Assembly (NCBI GenBank): GCA_965217015.1
Contig: OZ244224.1
Location: forward strand, 1,240,001-1,304,000
Length of the DNA stretch: 64,000 nt
Direction: 5' to 3'
DNA from: JAYQKL01 sp038142705
GTDB taxonomy: Bacteria > Pseudomonadota > Alphaproteobacteria > RS24
The notes under the pieces are model-generated. The model saw only the letters and a program-made list of their open reading frames with translations, ran no database searches and had not been told where the DNA came from. The position numbers were made by a program, and so were the translations under genes. Of the stretch, positions 27,076 to 35,957 are shown piece by piece. Each line of letters opens with the position of its first letter. Positions within the stretch are counted from its first letter, which is position 1.

Positions 27076-28218
27076 ATGTTCAATCCATATGAAACAGAAG
27101 AGCGTCTGGCATTTCACGATAGTGTTAAAAAATTTATGGAGGCCGAGGTTTGGCCAAATATTGATGCATGGGAAGAAGCGGGCAGCTATCCGCATGAAAT
27201 AAACGAAAAAATGTGCGCGCTGGGCCTTTTTGGTTTTGACATTGACGAAAAATATGGCGGCTTGGGTTTTGATGATATGCATATGCGGCTCGCGGCGGCC
27301 ATAGAGATGGGGCGTGCAGCAGCGGGGGGTGTGTCCATCACTGTAGGGGCGCGGTCCATCATGCTGAAACCGCTTACTGAATTGGCGCATGAGGAAATCA
27401 AAATGCGCAGCCTGCCGGAATTACTTTCGGGCCGCAAAGGCGGCTCACTTGGGGTCACAGAACCGGGCGGCGGTTCCGATGTGGCGCGCATCAAAACCAC
27501 CGCCAAACGCGATGGCAATGAATGGGTGTTAAACGGCCAAAAAATGTTCATCACAGGTGGCATGCAGGCTTCTTATTTTGTGGTGGCAGCGCGCACAGGT
27601 GGTGAAGGGCTGGGTGGCGTTTCCTTATTTTTCGTTGATGCCGACACACCGGGCTTCACCCGCACCGCGATTGAGCGCAAAATGGGCTGGTGGTCATCTG
27701 ACACGGCGGTTTTATATTTCGATGATTGCCGGATACCCGCCGATCATTTAATGGGCGAAGAAAATAAAGGCTTTTACGCCATTATGGATAATTTCAATTA
27801 TGAGCGCATGTGGCTTAACGGCATGATGCTGGGCATGAGCATGCGGCTCTATGAAGAATGCATCACCTATGCGCAAGACCGCGAGACTTTTGGCGAAAAG
27901 CTGATATCGCATCAGGTTATTCGGCACAAACTGGCCGACATGTCGGCAAAAATCGATGCCATGTATGCCTATTTAGCGAATATTTGCGAGGCCATGAATC
28001 GCGATGTGTCGCAAGTAGCAGAAATCACCAAAGCCAAATTTTTCTGCTCGACCAATCTGGAAGCCATTGCCAGTGATGCAATGCAGATTTATGGCGGCGC
28101 GGGATATTTACGCGGCAATGCGGTAGAGCGCATTTATCGCGAAGTCAAAGTTATGGCAATTGGCGGCGGCTCTGAAGAAATCATGCGCGATTTGGCCGTC
28201 AAGCAAATGGGGATGTAG
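27076..28218 (+). CDS. Acyl-CoA dehydrogenase, citronellyl/isovaleryl-CoA dehydrogenase-like
   Basis: FAD-dependent alpha,beta-dehydrogenation of an acyl-CoA. VTEPGGGSDVARIKT (128-142) and FITGG at 158-162 are standard flavin contacts. At the usual catalytic position near the C-terminus (normally YEGT) the sequence is IGGGSEE, so no Glu is there. Instead Glu243 in FNYERMW aligns with the base used by isovaleryl- and long-chain acyl-CoA dehydrogenases. This suits a branched substrate such as citronellyl-CoA (AtuD role) or isovaleryl-CoA. Length 380 aa is normal. It is transcribed divergently from atuA with its own GGGGGAAATGAA leader. Confidence 0.85.
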   Translation: MFNPYETEERLAFHDSVKKFMEAEVWPNIDAWEEAGSYPHEINEKMCALGLFGFDIDEKYGGLGFDDMHMRLAAAIEMGRAAAGGVSITVGARSIMLKPLTELAHEEIKMRSLPELLSGRKGGSLGVTEPGGGSDVARIKTTAKRDGNEWVLNGQKMFITGGMQASYFVVAARTGGEGLGGVSLFFVDADTPGFTRTAIERKMGWWSSDTAVLYFDDCRIPADHLMGEENKGFYAIMDNFNYERMWLNGMMLGMSMRLYEECITYAQDRETFGEKLISHQVIRHKLADMSAKIDAMYAYLANICEAMNRDVSQVAEITKAKFFCSTNLEAIASDAMQIYGGAGYLRGNAVERIYREVKVMAIGGGSEEIMRDLAVKQMGM

Positions 28219-28259
28219 AGCCACAATTGTTTGGCGTCACGCCCTATTTATTTCACACC

Positions 28260-29543
28260 TTATTCAGCAAAACGCCGCGCTACTGCCCGATACCGCTTAT
28301 CCATCACTTGCGCGCGCGCCTCAGCTGTAACCCGCGCTGCATTTGCGGGCATATATTTCTCGAGTTCAGCTATCTTTACCACGCGTGTTGCTATCGCCTC
28401 TGGCTGGGCTTTGGCGCGATTCCAGCGCATATAAATAACCCCTTCTTGCCGGCCATTTGTATCCAACCAATTTGCATAACCCGGATCTTGATGCGCCACA
28501 ATAAGTCGTAATTTGCCATCTTTATCCAAAACAATCTGCTCGGAATTAAGACTGGTTTGCGCCTGTTGATAATCCAGCGACTGAAACCAGATATTGCCAA
28601 GCTGCGCAGCCCAATAGGCCGCCTCAACAGGAGTGAGTTCTATCAATAACGCCTCATCATCTTTCAAATCAAAATAGCCCCCACTATAAAGATTATCCGG
28701 ACTGCCCCCTTGCGCGCTGGTGTCACGCGGCACCGAGATTGTGTTATAGGCGCGCTGCTTATTCATCGCGACATATTTTTGCCAAAACACAATATCGCGT
28801 GAAATTTTTTCTCCCATTGTGGCAAATTCCTGAGCCAAATCATCAGGCGTCAGCTGTTTAGCAGGTGGGGTTTCATCAACCCGCTCAAGCCACATGGTTG
28901 ACGGTGTTTGCGCGTCCCATTTCGTGAAAATCTCACGCACATAAAGACCATTTGTACCCTCTGGTAGCGCCAGCCAATTCTGCCCCTGCTGTTCACGGGT
29001 GAGGTAAAGCTCAAATGTGCCATCATCTTCAAACACCATCTGACTATGATTGAGATTGGCAACAGCGCGCCCATCAATATTAAACTGAAACCCAAGATAA
29101 GGAACCGAGCCACGCCGACCCTTAATGACATACTCACCCTCAGGGTCAAAGCGCGTCATATAATATTTATTATCCGGTGAATCGAGACCGACTTTTTTAT
29201 GCTGGTCTATCGCACGCACCAACACCGGATAAGTGACATTTTGCGAAAACTGAACACGCTCAATGGTCAAGGCACTTAACATGGCCAGATAATGAAACCC
29301 CTCTGCGCTATCTATGGGCGCGCCTGTGTCAAAGGCAATAATTTGCTGTCCCTGCTTTTTCAAAGTTTCACAAAAAGCCTCCCAAGATTGCAGCAGTTTT
29401 TGTTGCTCGGGTGTAGGAGGAGTGGGGGGTGTGGGAGGTGTGGGGGATGATATTGGTTGCGCCATGCGCACCTCTTCAGCCCGCAAAGGTAATGACCCAA
29501 CCATTGCCAGCATCAAAATTATAATAGAAATAAAACCACGCAT
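28260..29543 (-). CDS. Secreted DUF1214-type protein
   Basis: Exported protein of 427 aa. The N-terminus from the ATG at 29543 (preceded by GGGGG) is a signal peptide ending near LRA-EE, followed by a low-complexity linker of TPP repeats. The C-terminal part contains DPGYANWLDTNGRQEG then YMRWNRA, which is the characteristic end of DUF1214 proteins; a preceding region (YTGG-like SGGYFDL, WAAQLGNIWFQSLDY) also fits. The family is common beside lipid, steroid and terpenoid degradation genes, but its biochemical role is not known. It converges on the acyl-CoA dehydrogenase gene and is divergent from the esterase gene. Confidence 0.7.
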   Translation of the reverse strand: MRGFISIIILMLAMVGSLPLRAEEVRMAQPISSPTPPTPPTPPTPEQQKLLQSWEAFCETLKKQGQQIIAFDTGAPIDSAEGFHYLAMLSALTIERVQFSQNVTYPVLVRAIDQHKKVGLDSPDNKYYMTRFDPEGEYVIKGRRGSVPYLGFQFNIDGRAVANLNHSQMVFEDDGTFELYLTREQQGQNWLALPEGTNGLYVREIFTKWDAQTPSTMWLERVDETPPAKQLTPDDLAQEFATMGEKISRDIVFWQKYVAMNKQRAYNTISVPRDTSAQGGSPDNLYSGGYFDLKDDEALLIELTPVEAAYWAAQLGNIWFQSLDYQQAQTSLNSEQIVLDKDGKLRLIVAHQDPGYANWLDTNGRQEGVIYMRWNRAKAQPEAIATRVVKIAELEKYMPANAARVTAEARAQVMDKRYRAVARRFAE

Positions 29544-29622
29544 TTTGTCCCCCCGCATTTTTCTTCTGTCTCAAGTTTTGATTGGGTTCAGTTTACCTGT
29601 TTCTTATCACTTGCCAATTTGA

Positions 29623-29649
29623 AAATGATATGAGCCAATCATATCATTT
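29623..29649. promoter_or_regulatory. Perfect 11-bp inverted repeat, candidate operator
   Basis: AAATGATATGA, a 5-bp spacer (GCCAA) and TCATATCATTT form a perfect 27-bp dyad in the 177-bp gap between the divergent DUF1214 protein and esterase genes. It is followed by no T-run, so a dimeric regulator site is more likely than a terminator. A TetR- or GntR-sized dimer would fit; the cognate regulator is not identified. Confidence 0.7.
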
Positions 29650-29720
29650 GGAATAGCTAGACTTGGGCGCGCTTCGTTTATAAAGTCAAAAAAGTTCGAG
29701 ATGAAACAAGTGGGGAAATA

Positions 29721-30674
29721 ATGGATACTGAACTCGCCGGCGCACTCGCCGCCATGAAAGAAGTTTTGGGTGATGACCTTAATCTAGCTGATGATTTAGC
29801 TGGCACGCGCACCAATATGGCCGCCATCACACAATCCATGCAAGAGCAACTCTCCCTGCCAGATAATGTGATGTTGGAAGAAATCACCGCCCCCTCGCCA
29901 GAAGGGCATGAGATTATTATTCGGATTTTGCGTCCCAAACAAAGTGCTGCACCTATGCCGCTTTATTTTTTCATTCATGGCGGCGGATTTGTTGTGGGCT
30001 CAGCCGCACAAGGTGATGTTGACACGCTCAGATTTGCGGCAGAGCTTGGCATGTTCACCGCCAGTGTCGAATATCGCCTTGCCCCTGAAACACCTTACCC
30101 CGGCCCCTTAATGGATTGTGTGCATGCCTTGCAATATTTAATTGACCATGCTGATACGCACCATATTGACCCGCATCGCATTATCATTTCAGGTGTCAGC
30201 GCGGGTGGCGGACTTGCGGCAGGGCTTGGGCTTTACCTGCGCGATAAAACAAACATCAAACCAGCCGGACAAGTATTGATTTTCCCTATGCTGGACGACA
30301 CCAATATCGCGCCCGCCAGCGCCGAAACACCCGATACAGATGTTTGGTCACGCGCCAGTAATTTATTTGGTTGGCAGGCCTATCTTGGTGACGCTTTTGG
30401 CACGGATGCGGTTGAGATATATGCCGCGCCAAGCCGCGCCCAAGATTTATCAAATTTACCGCCCGCTATAATTCCGGTTGGCGATTTGGATTTATTCCTC
30501 GCTGAAAACACACACTATGCCCAGCGCATGCAAGCAGATGGCAGTGAGTGCGATTTGAAAATTTATGAAGGCGCTTTTCATGGCTTCAACACCCTCATGC
30601 CGGAAGCTGCGATTTCACAACGCGCCAATCAGGATATTTTTGAGTTCGTTCAAAATTGCCTCAAAAGGGCTTAA
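29721..30674 (+). CDS. Alpha/beta hydrolase, hormone-sensitive-lipase family esterase
   Basis: Carboxylesterase of family IV. The oxyanion motif HGGGF (about 87-91), the nucleophile elbow GVSAGGG (Ser near 155), the acid Asp in VGDLDLF and the His in GAFHGFNTL make a complete triad. There is no signal peptide, so it acts in the cytosol, probably on short or medium acyl esters such as terpenyl acetates; that substrate is inferred from the catabolic context. ATG at 29721 is preceded by GTGGGGAAATA. Its last codons overlap the end of the convergent HxlR-type regulator gene by four bases. Confidence 0.88.
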   Translation: MDTELAGALAAMKEVLGDDLNLADDLAGTRTNMAAITQSMQEQLSLPDNVMLEEITAPSPEGHEIIIRILRPKQSAAPMPLYFFIHGGGFVVGSAAQGDVDTLRFAAELGMFTASVEYRLAPETPYPGPLMDCVHALQYLIDHADTHHIDPHRIIISGVSAGGGLAAGLGLYLRDKTNIKPAGQVLIFPMLDDTNIAPASAETPDTDVWSRASNLFGWQAYLGDAFGTDAVEIYAAPSRAQDLSNLPPAIIPVGDLDLFLAENTHYAQRMQADGSECDLKIYEGAFHGFNTLMPEAAISQRANQDIFEFVQNCLKRA

Positions 30675-31639
30675 GCGGTTTTAGCCTCTCGATATTGGTT
30701 GGGCGCGAACCGCCCTGTCGTGCCATTTGTTACTTCAAATGACATCTCTGACACCTGAATTTTTTCACCACAGGCTGAACACATAATATTCATCTGCAAA
30801 GGTTGTTGGCATGGGCGATGCGTTAAAATCAGAGGCGGGCCGTTTTCGTCAGCATACCAGCGATCCCCCCACACCAATAAAGACATTAAAATCGGATAAA
30901 TATCGCGCCCTTTTTCAGTCAGGCGATAATGCGCTCGTCCCTTATCACTTTCAACGCGTTTGAGAATTTGGCGCGCCACTAAATCATTCAACCGTTCTGA
31001 CAAAATATTGGACGCCATTTGTGTTTCGTCTTGAATATCCTGAAAATGATTGATTTGGGTGAACACAGAACGAATAATCAGGCTTGCCCAGCGATCCCCA
31101 ATCACATCAACAATATTATCAAATAAGGCGGTGCGGCGCTGGGTGACATCTAATGTTGTTTTGCGGCGGCGTTGATAATGTAACGCGACATCTGAAACAC
31201 CTGGTCCAACTTCCCAATCCACTTCGCGGGCATCAATGACGCTGGCACAGCAATCTGTTTGCAAAATCGGGGTGGTTTCCTGACCACAGGTCTCATGCTT
31301 CAGCTTCACCGCGATTTTATGCCGATTATCGCTCCATTTATTTTCCCAATTGAGCATACTCAAAGCGACAGGATATAAAGACAGCAATTTATCGGTTCCC
31401 CGATACTCATAGCGCAAGGGGCGTTCTGAATAAGGGATTTTTTGCATACAGCCGGCCAATAAGAGTTTTTGCAATCGGTCACTCACGACTGTTTTTAACA
31501 ATCCGGTCTGTTTGTGAAATTCAGAAAAACGCCTTGTCCCAAGCCAATAGGATTCCAGAATTAACAAAGTCGGTTTGTCTCCAAGCACATCTAAGGCGCG
31601 CCAGATAGAGCAGGCTTTTATTGTTTTCGTGTCTCGCAT
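30671..31639 (-). CDS. Transcriptional regulator with two tandem HxlR winged-helix domains
   Basis: DNA-binding regulator of about 322 aa built from two HxlR-type winged helices. The first (about 5-105) reads CSIWRALDVLGDKPTLLILE...RRFSEFHKQTGLLKTVVSDRL in pattern; the second (about 150-250) repeats the pattern around VIGDRWASLIIRS and MASNILSERLNDLV. A C-terminal segment with two CxxC-like pairs (MCSACGEK and an earlier CGQ...CCAS) might bind metal. The start is placed at the ATG at 31639 after AGAGGTCAAA; the frame reaching 31927 would cover the divergent synthetase start. It likely controls the divergent acyl-CoA synthetase gene and perhaps the atu-like cluster. Confidence 0.8.
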   Translation of the reverse strand: MRDTKTIKACSIWRALDVLGDKPTLLILESYWLGTRRFSEFHKQTGLLKTVVSDRLQKLLLAGCMQKIPYSERPLRYEYRGTDKLLSLYPVALSMLNWENKWSDNRHKIAVKLKHETCGQETTPILQTDCCASVIDAREVDWEVGPGVSDVALHYQRRRKTTLDVTQRRTALFDNIVDVIGDRWASLIIRSVFTQINHFQDIQDETQMASNILSERLNDLVARQILKRVESDKGRAHYRLTEKGRDIYPILMSLLVWGDRWYADENGPPLILTHRPCQQPLQMNIMCSACGEKIQVSEMSFEVTNGTTGRFAPNQYREAKTA

Positions 31640-31763
31640 TTTGACCTCTGCTATCGGTTTCGCATCGTTAACTAAGCATTGCGCGCATATGTGAGAGTAT
31701 ATAGTATATTTAAAAAAGTTAACCAATTTGATAAATATTTGGGATATTTGAGGGGGATTTGTT
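31640..31763. promoter_or_regulatory. Divergent promoter region between the HxlR-type regulator and acyl-CoA synthetase genes
   Basis: A 124-bp A/T-rich gap with a tandem AGTATAT direct repeat (about 31696-31709) and a strong AGGGGG ribosome-binding site seven bases before the TTG start at 31764. Autoregulation by the tandem HxlR protein at the direct repeat is plausible but inferred. Confidence 0.4.
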
Positions 31764-33434
31764 TTGCGGACAACGGCTGAAGAAAAAATTAGTGAGCTCA
31801 CCCAAAAAGGGTGGTGGGGTGACAAAACTTTGCGGTCCATTTTCGCGGACTGCCTGCAAAGCGCTTCCCAAAAAGAAGCCCTGATTGACCCGCCCAATCG
31901 TGATGAATTGGTTGGCGGCAGCCCCAAGCGATTATCTTTTAGCGAAATTGACCAATTAAGCGACCAACTGGCTTGCCTACTTTTTCAGGCGGGGTTGCGT
32001 CAGGACGATAAGCTGGTTTTACAAATGCCGAATGTGAGCGAGATTGTGCTGGTCTATCTTGCGGCCAGTCGGCTTGGCGTTATTGTTAGCCCGGTTGCCA
32101 TGCAATATGGGCATTTTGAGCTGTCGCATATTGACCAAACCATTGAGGCCGATGGCTATCTGGCTTTTGAAAAATTCAAGGGTGATGGTTTTGGTCATGA
32201 GCAGGCAAATATTTTATCAGATAAATGTCGCACAGTGATTTTATCAGGCGATGACTGGATAAACGCCGACACACCCCAAATGACCGAGTATAAAGACTAT
32301 TGCGCGGGGCTTGATATAAACGCCAATGATATTTTCACCATTTGCTGGACATCTGGCACGACGGGGCGCTCCAAAGGTGTGCCGCGCAGTTATAATCACT
32401 GGCTCTCCTCCACCTTAGCCAGTGAAGATGCCATTAAATTAAAACCTGGCGCCATTATGTTAAACCCATTTCCCTTTATCAATATGGCAGCGATTGGCGG
32501 GTTTTTATTTTATTGGTTGAAATTGGGCGGCACGATGGTACTTCACCACCCTTTTGAAGCCAATGTCTTACTCGGCCAACTACAAAATGAGGATGTCGAA
32601 TACACCATTTTGCCACCCGCTGTTTTGAATCAGTTTTTGATACAAAAAGACGGTATTAAGGCGCATTTTGATTTGTCAAAATTGCATATTCTGGCTTCTG
32701 GCAGCGCACCCTTAACGCCTGAAATGATAACCGGTTTTAAGCGTGAATTTGACATTGATGTGGTGAATATTTTTGGTTCCAATGAAGGCATGACGATTTT
32801 ATCAAACCCAACCGATGTGCCTGATGCTGAAAGCCGGGCGGGCTTTTTCCCGCGCTTTGGCCGCTCCGAGCATGCATGGGACAATCGCATTTCCAAACAT
32901 ATTCACACCAAATTGGTTGATATTGAAACCGGTGCCGAAATCACAGAGGCAGGTCAGATTGGTGAATGTTTGATTAAAGGCGCGACTGTTTTTGACGGCT
33001 ATTACAACGCGCCTGATGATAATGCAGATGCGTTTAGCGAAGATGGTTATTTTCGCTCTGGCGATTTGTTTGAAATCACTGGCGATAAAAACCAATATTA
33101 TCGCTTTGTCGGGCGCTGCAAATCATTGATTGTGCGTGGTGGGGTTAATATTTCACCCGAAGAGCTTGATGAGGTCTTGACCGCGCACCCTGCCATTGCC
33201 GAAGCGGCGGTTGCCGCCTATCCAGATGCGGTGATGGGTGAGAAAATTTGCGCATTTATTGTGTTGCTGCCTGACCAAAAACTCGATTTAGAGGATATTA
33301 AAACCTATCTCGAAGGCATAAAACTGGCCGTTTTCAAATGGCCAGAACGGCTTGAAATCATTGAGGCACTCCCCCGAAATGCTATGAATAAAGTGGACCG
33401 CAAAGTCCTTGAGGATAAGTTAAAAGCTGGTTAG
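31764..33434 (+). CDS. Acyl-CoA synthetase (AMP-forming), AtuH-like by context
   Basis: ANL-superfamily ligase of 556 aa that activates a carboxylic acid to its CoA thioester through an acyl-AMP. The P-loop TSGTTGRSKGVP, the NIFGSNEG adenine motif, YFRSGDLF, GRCKSLIVRGGVNISPEE hinge and the catalytic Lys in PRNAMNKVDRKVL are all in place. The start is a TTG with AGGGGG at a spacing of seven; no ATG is as well placed. Next to an atu-like operon it could activate citronellate or geranate, but the substrate is not determined by the sequence. Transcribed divergently from the HxlR-type regulator. Confidence 0.87.
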   Translation: MRTTAEEKISELTQKGWWGDKTLRSIFADCLQSASQKEALIDPPNRDELVGGSPKRLSFSEIDQLSDQLACLLFQAGLRQDDKLVLQMPNVSEIVLVYLAASRLGVIVSPVAMQYGHFELSHIDQTIEADGYLAFEKFKGDGFGHEQANILSDKCRTVILSGDDWINADTPQMTEYKDYCAGLDINANDIFTICWTSGTTGRSKGVPRSYNHWLSSTLASEDAIKLKPGAIMLNPFPFINMAAIGGFLFYWLKLGGTMVLHHPFEANVLLGQLQNEDVEYTILPPAVLNQFLIQKDGIKAHFDLSKLHILASGSAPLTPEMITGFKREFDIDVVNIFGSNEGMTILSNPTDVPDAESRAGFFPRFGRSEHAWDNRISKHIHTKLVDIETGAEITEAGQIGECLIKGATVFDGYYNAPDDNADAFSEDGYFRSGDLFEITGDKNQYYRFVGRCKSLIVRGGVNISPEELDEVLTAHPAIAEAAVAAYPDAVMGEKICAFIVLLPDQKLDLEDIKTYLEGIKLAVFKWPERLEIIEALPRNAMNKVDRKVLEDKLKAG

Positions 33435-33594
33435 CGCCATCGCTGTCAAAAAACCCCTCTTTTCTGCATCACCAAGCTGTTGCAATTATAACACAAAATG
33501 CCGCTTAATTGCGCAGCGGCAGATTTCATCTTGCGTAAACAAACCAACTCTCCATAAACTATACCTATTAAAAGTCTTAGGGAGAAAATAGGGC

Positions 33595-35871
33595 ATGTTG
33601 AAGAAAACATTCTATTCTGCATCTGCGCTCGCCTTGATTTTAGGCGTTGCAGGTGGTTCTGCTGTGGCACAATCTCTTGATGAAATTGTTGTGACAGCTC
33701 AAAAACGCGCTGAGTCACTCAGTGACGTGCCAATTTCAATTGCGGCGGTAACAGGGGATACACTTGAAAATCGTAGTATTGATGATTTATCAAGCCTGTC
33801 ACAATCTATGCCGAATGTGACCATTAACGAAAACCAGATTGATTCAACCATTTCGGTTCGCGGTGTGACAACCGGTAACAATAAAGGTTTTGAGCAATCC
33901 GTTGCGATGTATTTTGATGGCATTTCATACGGGCGTAGCCAGCTCATCCGGACACCTTTGGTTGATCTAGAGCGTGTCGAGGTGCTGCGCGGTCCACAAC
34001 CAACCTTGTTTGGTAAAAACGCGATTGCTGGTGCGATTAGCGTTATTTCAGCCAAACCAACCAAAGAGTTTGAAGGCAAGATTTCTGTTTCATACGAAAT
34101 GAACCATGAAGAGCCACAACTTCTTGGCGTCTTGTCAGGGCCTTTGTCTGACACATTAAGTGCGCGTTTGACCGTTTCGCACCGTCAGCTTGATGGCTGG
34201 ATTGTCAACACACATCTCAATCGTAAAGAGCCACAGCGTGATGAAGATTATCTTCGTGCGCAATTGGCATGGGATGATGGCGGTCCTTTGACAGTGAATT
34301 TGAAAGTCGAACACGCTGAATTTGACAGCTATGGCTATCCGATGGAAAACCTGAACGCAAACGATTTCTATAATAATAGCCCCTTTTCTCTTTTTAGATC
34401 TGTAGATACAGTCGAAGATTGGGCGCGTGGCAGTGGTGAAGTTAGCTCCAAAAACGAATTGGATAATTTTGTCTTAACAGCCAATTATGACTGGAATGAT
34501 CACACCATCACTTCCATCACCGGCTATGTTGAATATGACACATTCGAAATTCTTGATGTGGACTACACGCATTTGGATGTTCTTGATGGCACCAACCAAA
34601 GTGAGGCCTATGAGCAATTCTCTCAAGAATTCCGTATCGCCTCACCAGGTGGTGAGCGTCTCGATTATATTGCGGGCATTTTCTATCAAGATGATGATTT
34701 GAAAGTCACAGATAATGTTTTTATTGGTGAATTCGCACGCATTCTTAACCTCGGTATTTTGACAGATACACAATGGGCACGTAAATATGACCAAAGCTCT
34801 GAGCGCTGGTCTATCTTTGCGCAAGGCGATTACGACATTACCGAACAGCTGAACCTAACCGTTGGTGCGCGTTACACCAAAGAAGACAAAAAAGGGCAAC
34901 GTGTCTTAGATGTGCTTGGCACAGATGGGCAGACTGGCTCAGTTCCTTTAAAAACTACATGGGCAGTGGCTTTAAATGTGTTCCCGCATGACCTGCAAGG
35001 TGACCGCGAGGAAAGCTCTTTTGACCCATTGGTGCGTTTGCAATATGACGTCAATGACAATGTAGCTATTCATGCATCTTTCACTGAAGGCTCAAAAGCC
35101 GGTGGTTTTGACATTCGCTCAAACTCAGCTCCAACTCAAACACCCCTGAACCCCGCAGCAGCTCCAGGGGCTTTCGAGTTTGAGGGTGAAGAGGCTGAGA
35201 ATTATGAAATTGGTGCCAAAATGAATTGGGACCGTGCGCAAATCAATGTCACTGTTTTCCAAACAGATTATAATGATCTGCAAACCAACATCTTTGATGG
35301 CGTGTTGGGCTTCTTTGTTAAAAACGCTTCAACTGCGGAAGTGGAAGGTATTGAAATTGATGGTCGCTTCCTGGTCTCTGAAGGCTTGGAAATTTATGGT
35401 GGTGCTGCCTATTTGGATTACACCTACACAGACTTCAAAGACAGTCAGTGTGGTTTTGGTGAAACGCCAAATAATGGAGCATTTTGTGACCGCTCTGGTT
35501 ACACAGCACCATATGCACCAGAATATACAGCCAATTTCGGCATTGATTATGAAACCACATTAGCCAATGACATGGTTTTGGATATCAACATCAATGCGGA
35601 TTATTCTTCTGAATATTTCCTCGCGACCAACCTTGATGCCAATCTGCAAGAAGATGGTTACACCAAGCTTGGCGCCCAAATTGGTCTTGCAGGTGGTGAC
35701 GGCACATGGCGTCTGTCAGTGATTGGTGACAACCTCACCGATGAGCGTATTCGTGTTATCGGTGGCACATTGCCATTGGCTAAAGCATTTACCGGTGGTA
35801 ATGGCATTGCCTATGACGCGCTTTATGCCCGTCCACGCAACATCACATTTAAGCTGGATTACAACTTCTAA
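33595..35871 (+). CDS. TonB-dependent outer-membrane receptor
   Basis: Outer-membrane active transporter of 758 aa. A signal peptide ends near AVAQ, then the TonB-box-like DEIVVTAQKR, a plug domain (PISIAAVTGDTLE, SVRGVTTG, VDLERVEVLRGPQPTLFGKNAIAGAI) and a 22-strand barrel ending in the terminal aromatic LDYNF. The plug style is that of the alphaproteobacterial receptors for hydrophobic or carbohydrate substrates rather than of classical siderophore receptors. It is monocistronic, with AGGGAGAAAATAGGGC before the ATG and a strong terminator 20 bp after the stop. Uptake of the terpenoid or related compound handled by the neighbours is an inference. Confidence 0.92.
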   Translation: MLKKTFYSASALALILGVAGGSAVAQSLDEIVVTAQKRAESLSDVPISIAAVTGDTLENRSIDDLSSLSQSMPNVTINENQIDSTISVRGVTTGNNKGFEQSVAMYFDGISYGRSQLIRTPLVDLERVEVLRGPQPTLFGKNAIAGAISVISAKPTKEFEGKISVSYEMNHEEPQLLGVLSGPLSDTLSARLTVSHRQLDGWIVNTHLNRKEPQRDEDYLRAQLAWDDGGPLTVNLKVEHAEFDSYGYPMENLNANDFYNNSPFSLFRSVDTVEDWARGSGEVSSKNELDNFVLTANYDWNDHTITSITGYVEYDTFEILDVDYTHLDVLDGTNQSEAYEQFSQEFRIASPGGERLDYIAGIFYQDDDLKVTDNVFIGEFARILNLGILTDTQWARKYDQSSERWSIFAQGDYDITEQLNLTVGARYTKEDKKGQRVLDVLGTDGQTGSVPLKTTWAVALNVFPHDLQGDREESSFDPLVRLQYDVNDNVAIHASFTEGSKAGGFDIRSNSAPTQTPLNPAAAPGAFEFEGEEAENYEIGAKMNWDRAQINVTVFQTDYNDLQTNIFDGVLGFFVKNASTAEVEGIEIDGRFLVSEGLEIYGGAAYLDYTYTDFKDSQCGFGETPNNGAFCDRSGYTAPYAPEYTANFGIDYETTLANDMVLDININADYSSEYFLATNLDANLQEDGYTKLGAQIGLAGGDGTWRLSVIGDNLTDERIRVIGGTLPLAKAFTGGNGIAYDALYARPRNITFKLDYNF

Positions 35872-35890
35872 TCTGGCTTTATGAAAGAGA

Positions 35891-35922
35891 AAACCGGAGT
35901 CCTCGGACTCCGGTTTTTTTTT
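35891..35922 (+). terminator. Rho-independent terminator of the TonB-receptor gene
   Basis: AACCGGAGTCC and GGACTCCGGTT form a near-perfect stem with a minimal loop, followed by a run of nine T. It lies about 20 bp after the stop codon at 35871. The opposite strand has a shorter A/T flank, so it may also work weakly for the convergent tannase gene. Confidence 0.92.
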
Positions 35923-35957
35923 GGTTTTTTTATGGTTTTTTTTAAAACCAATTAAAG

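Noticed and set aside
31640..31927. N-terminal extension of the HxlR-type regulator up to 31927
   Set aside because: It would overlap the first 55 codons of the divergent acyl-CoA synthetase and lacks homology; the ATG at 31639 has AGAGG upstream.
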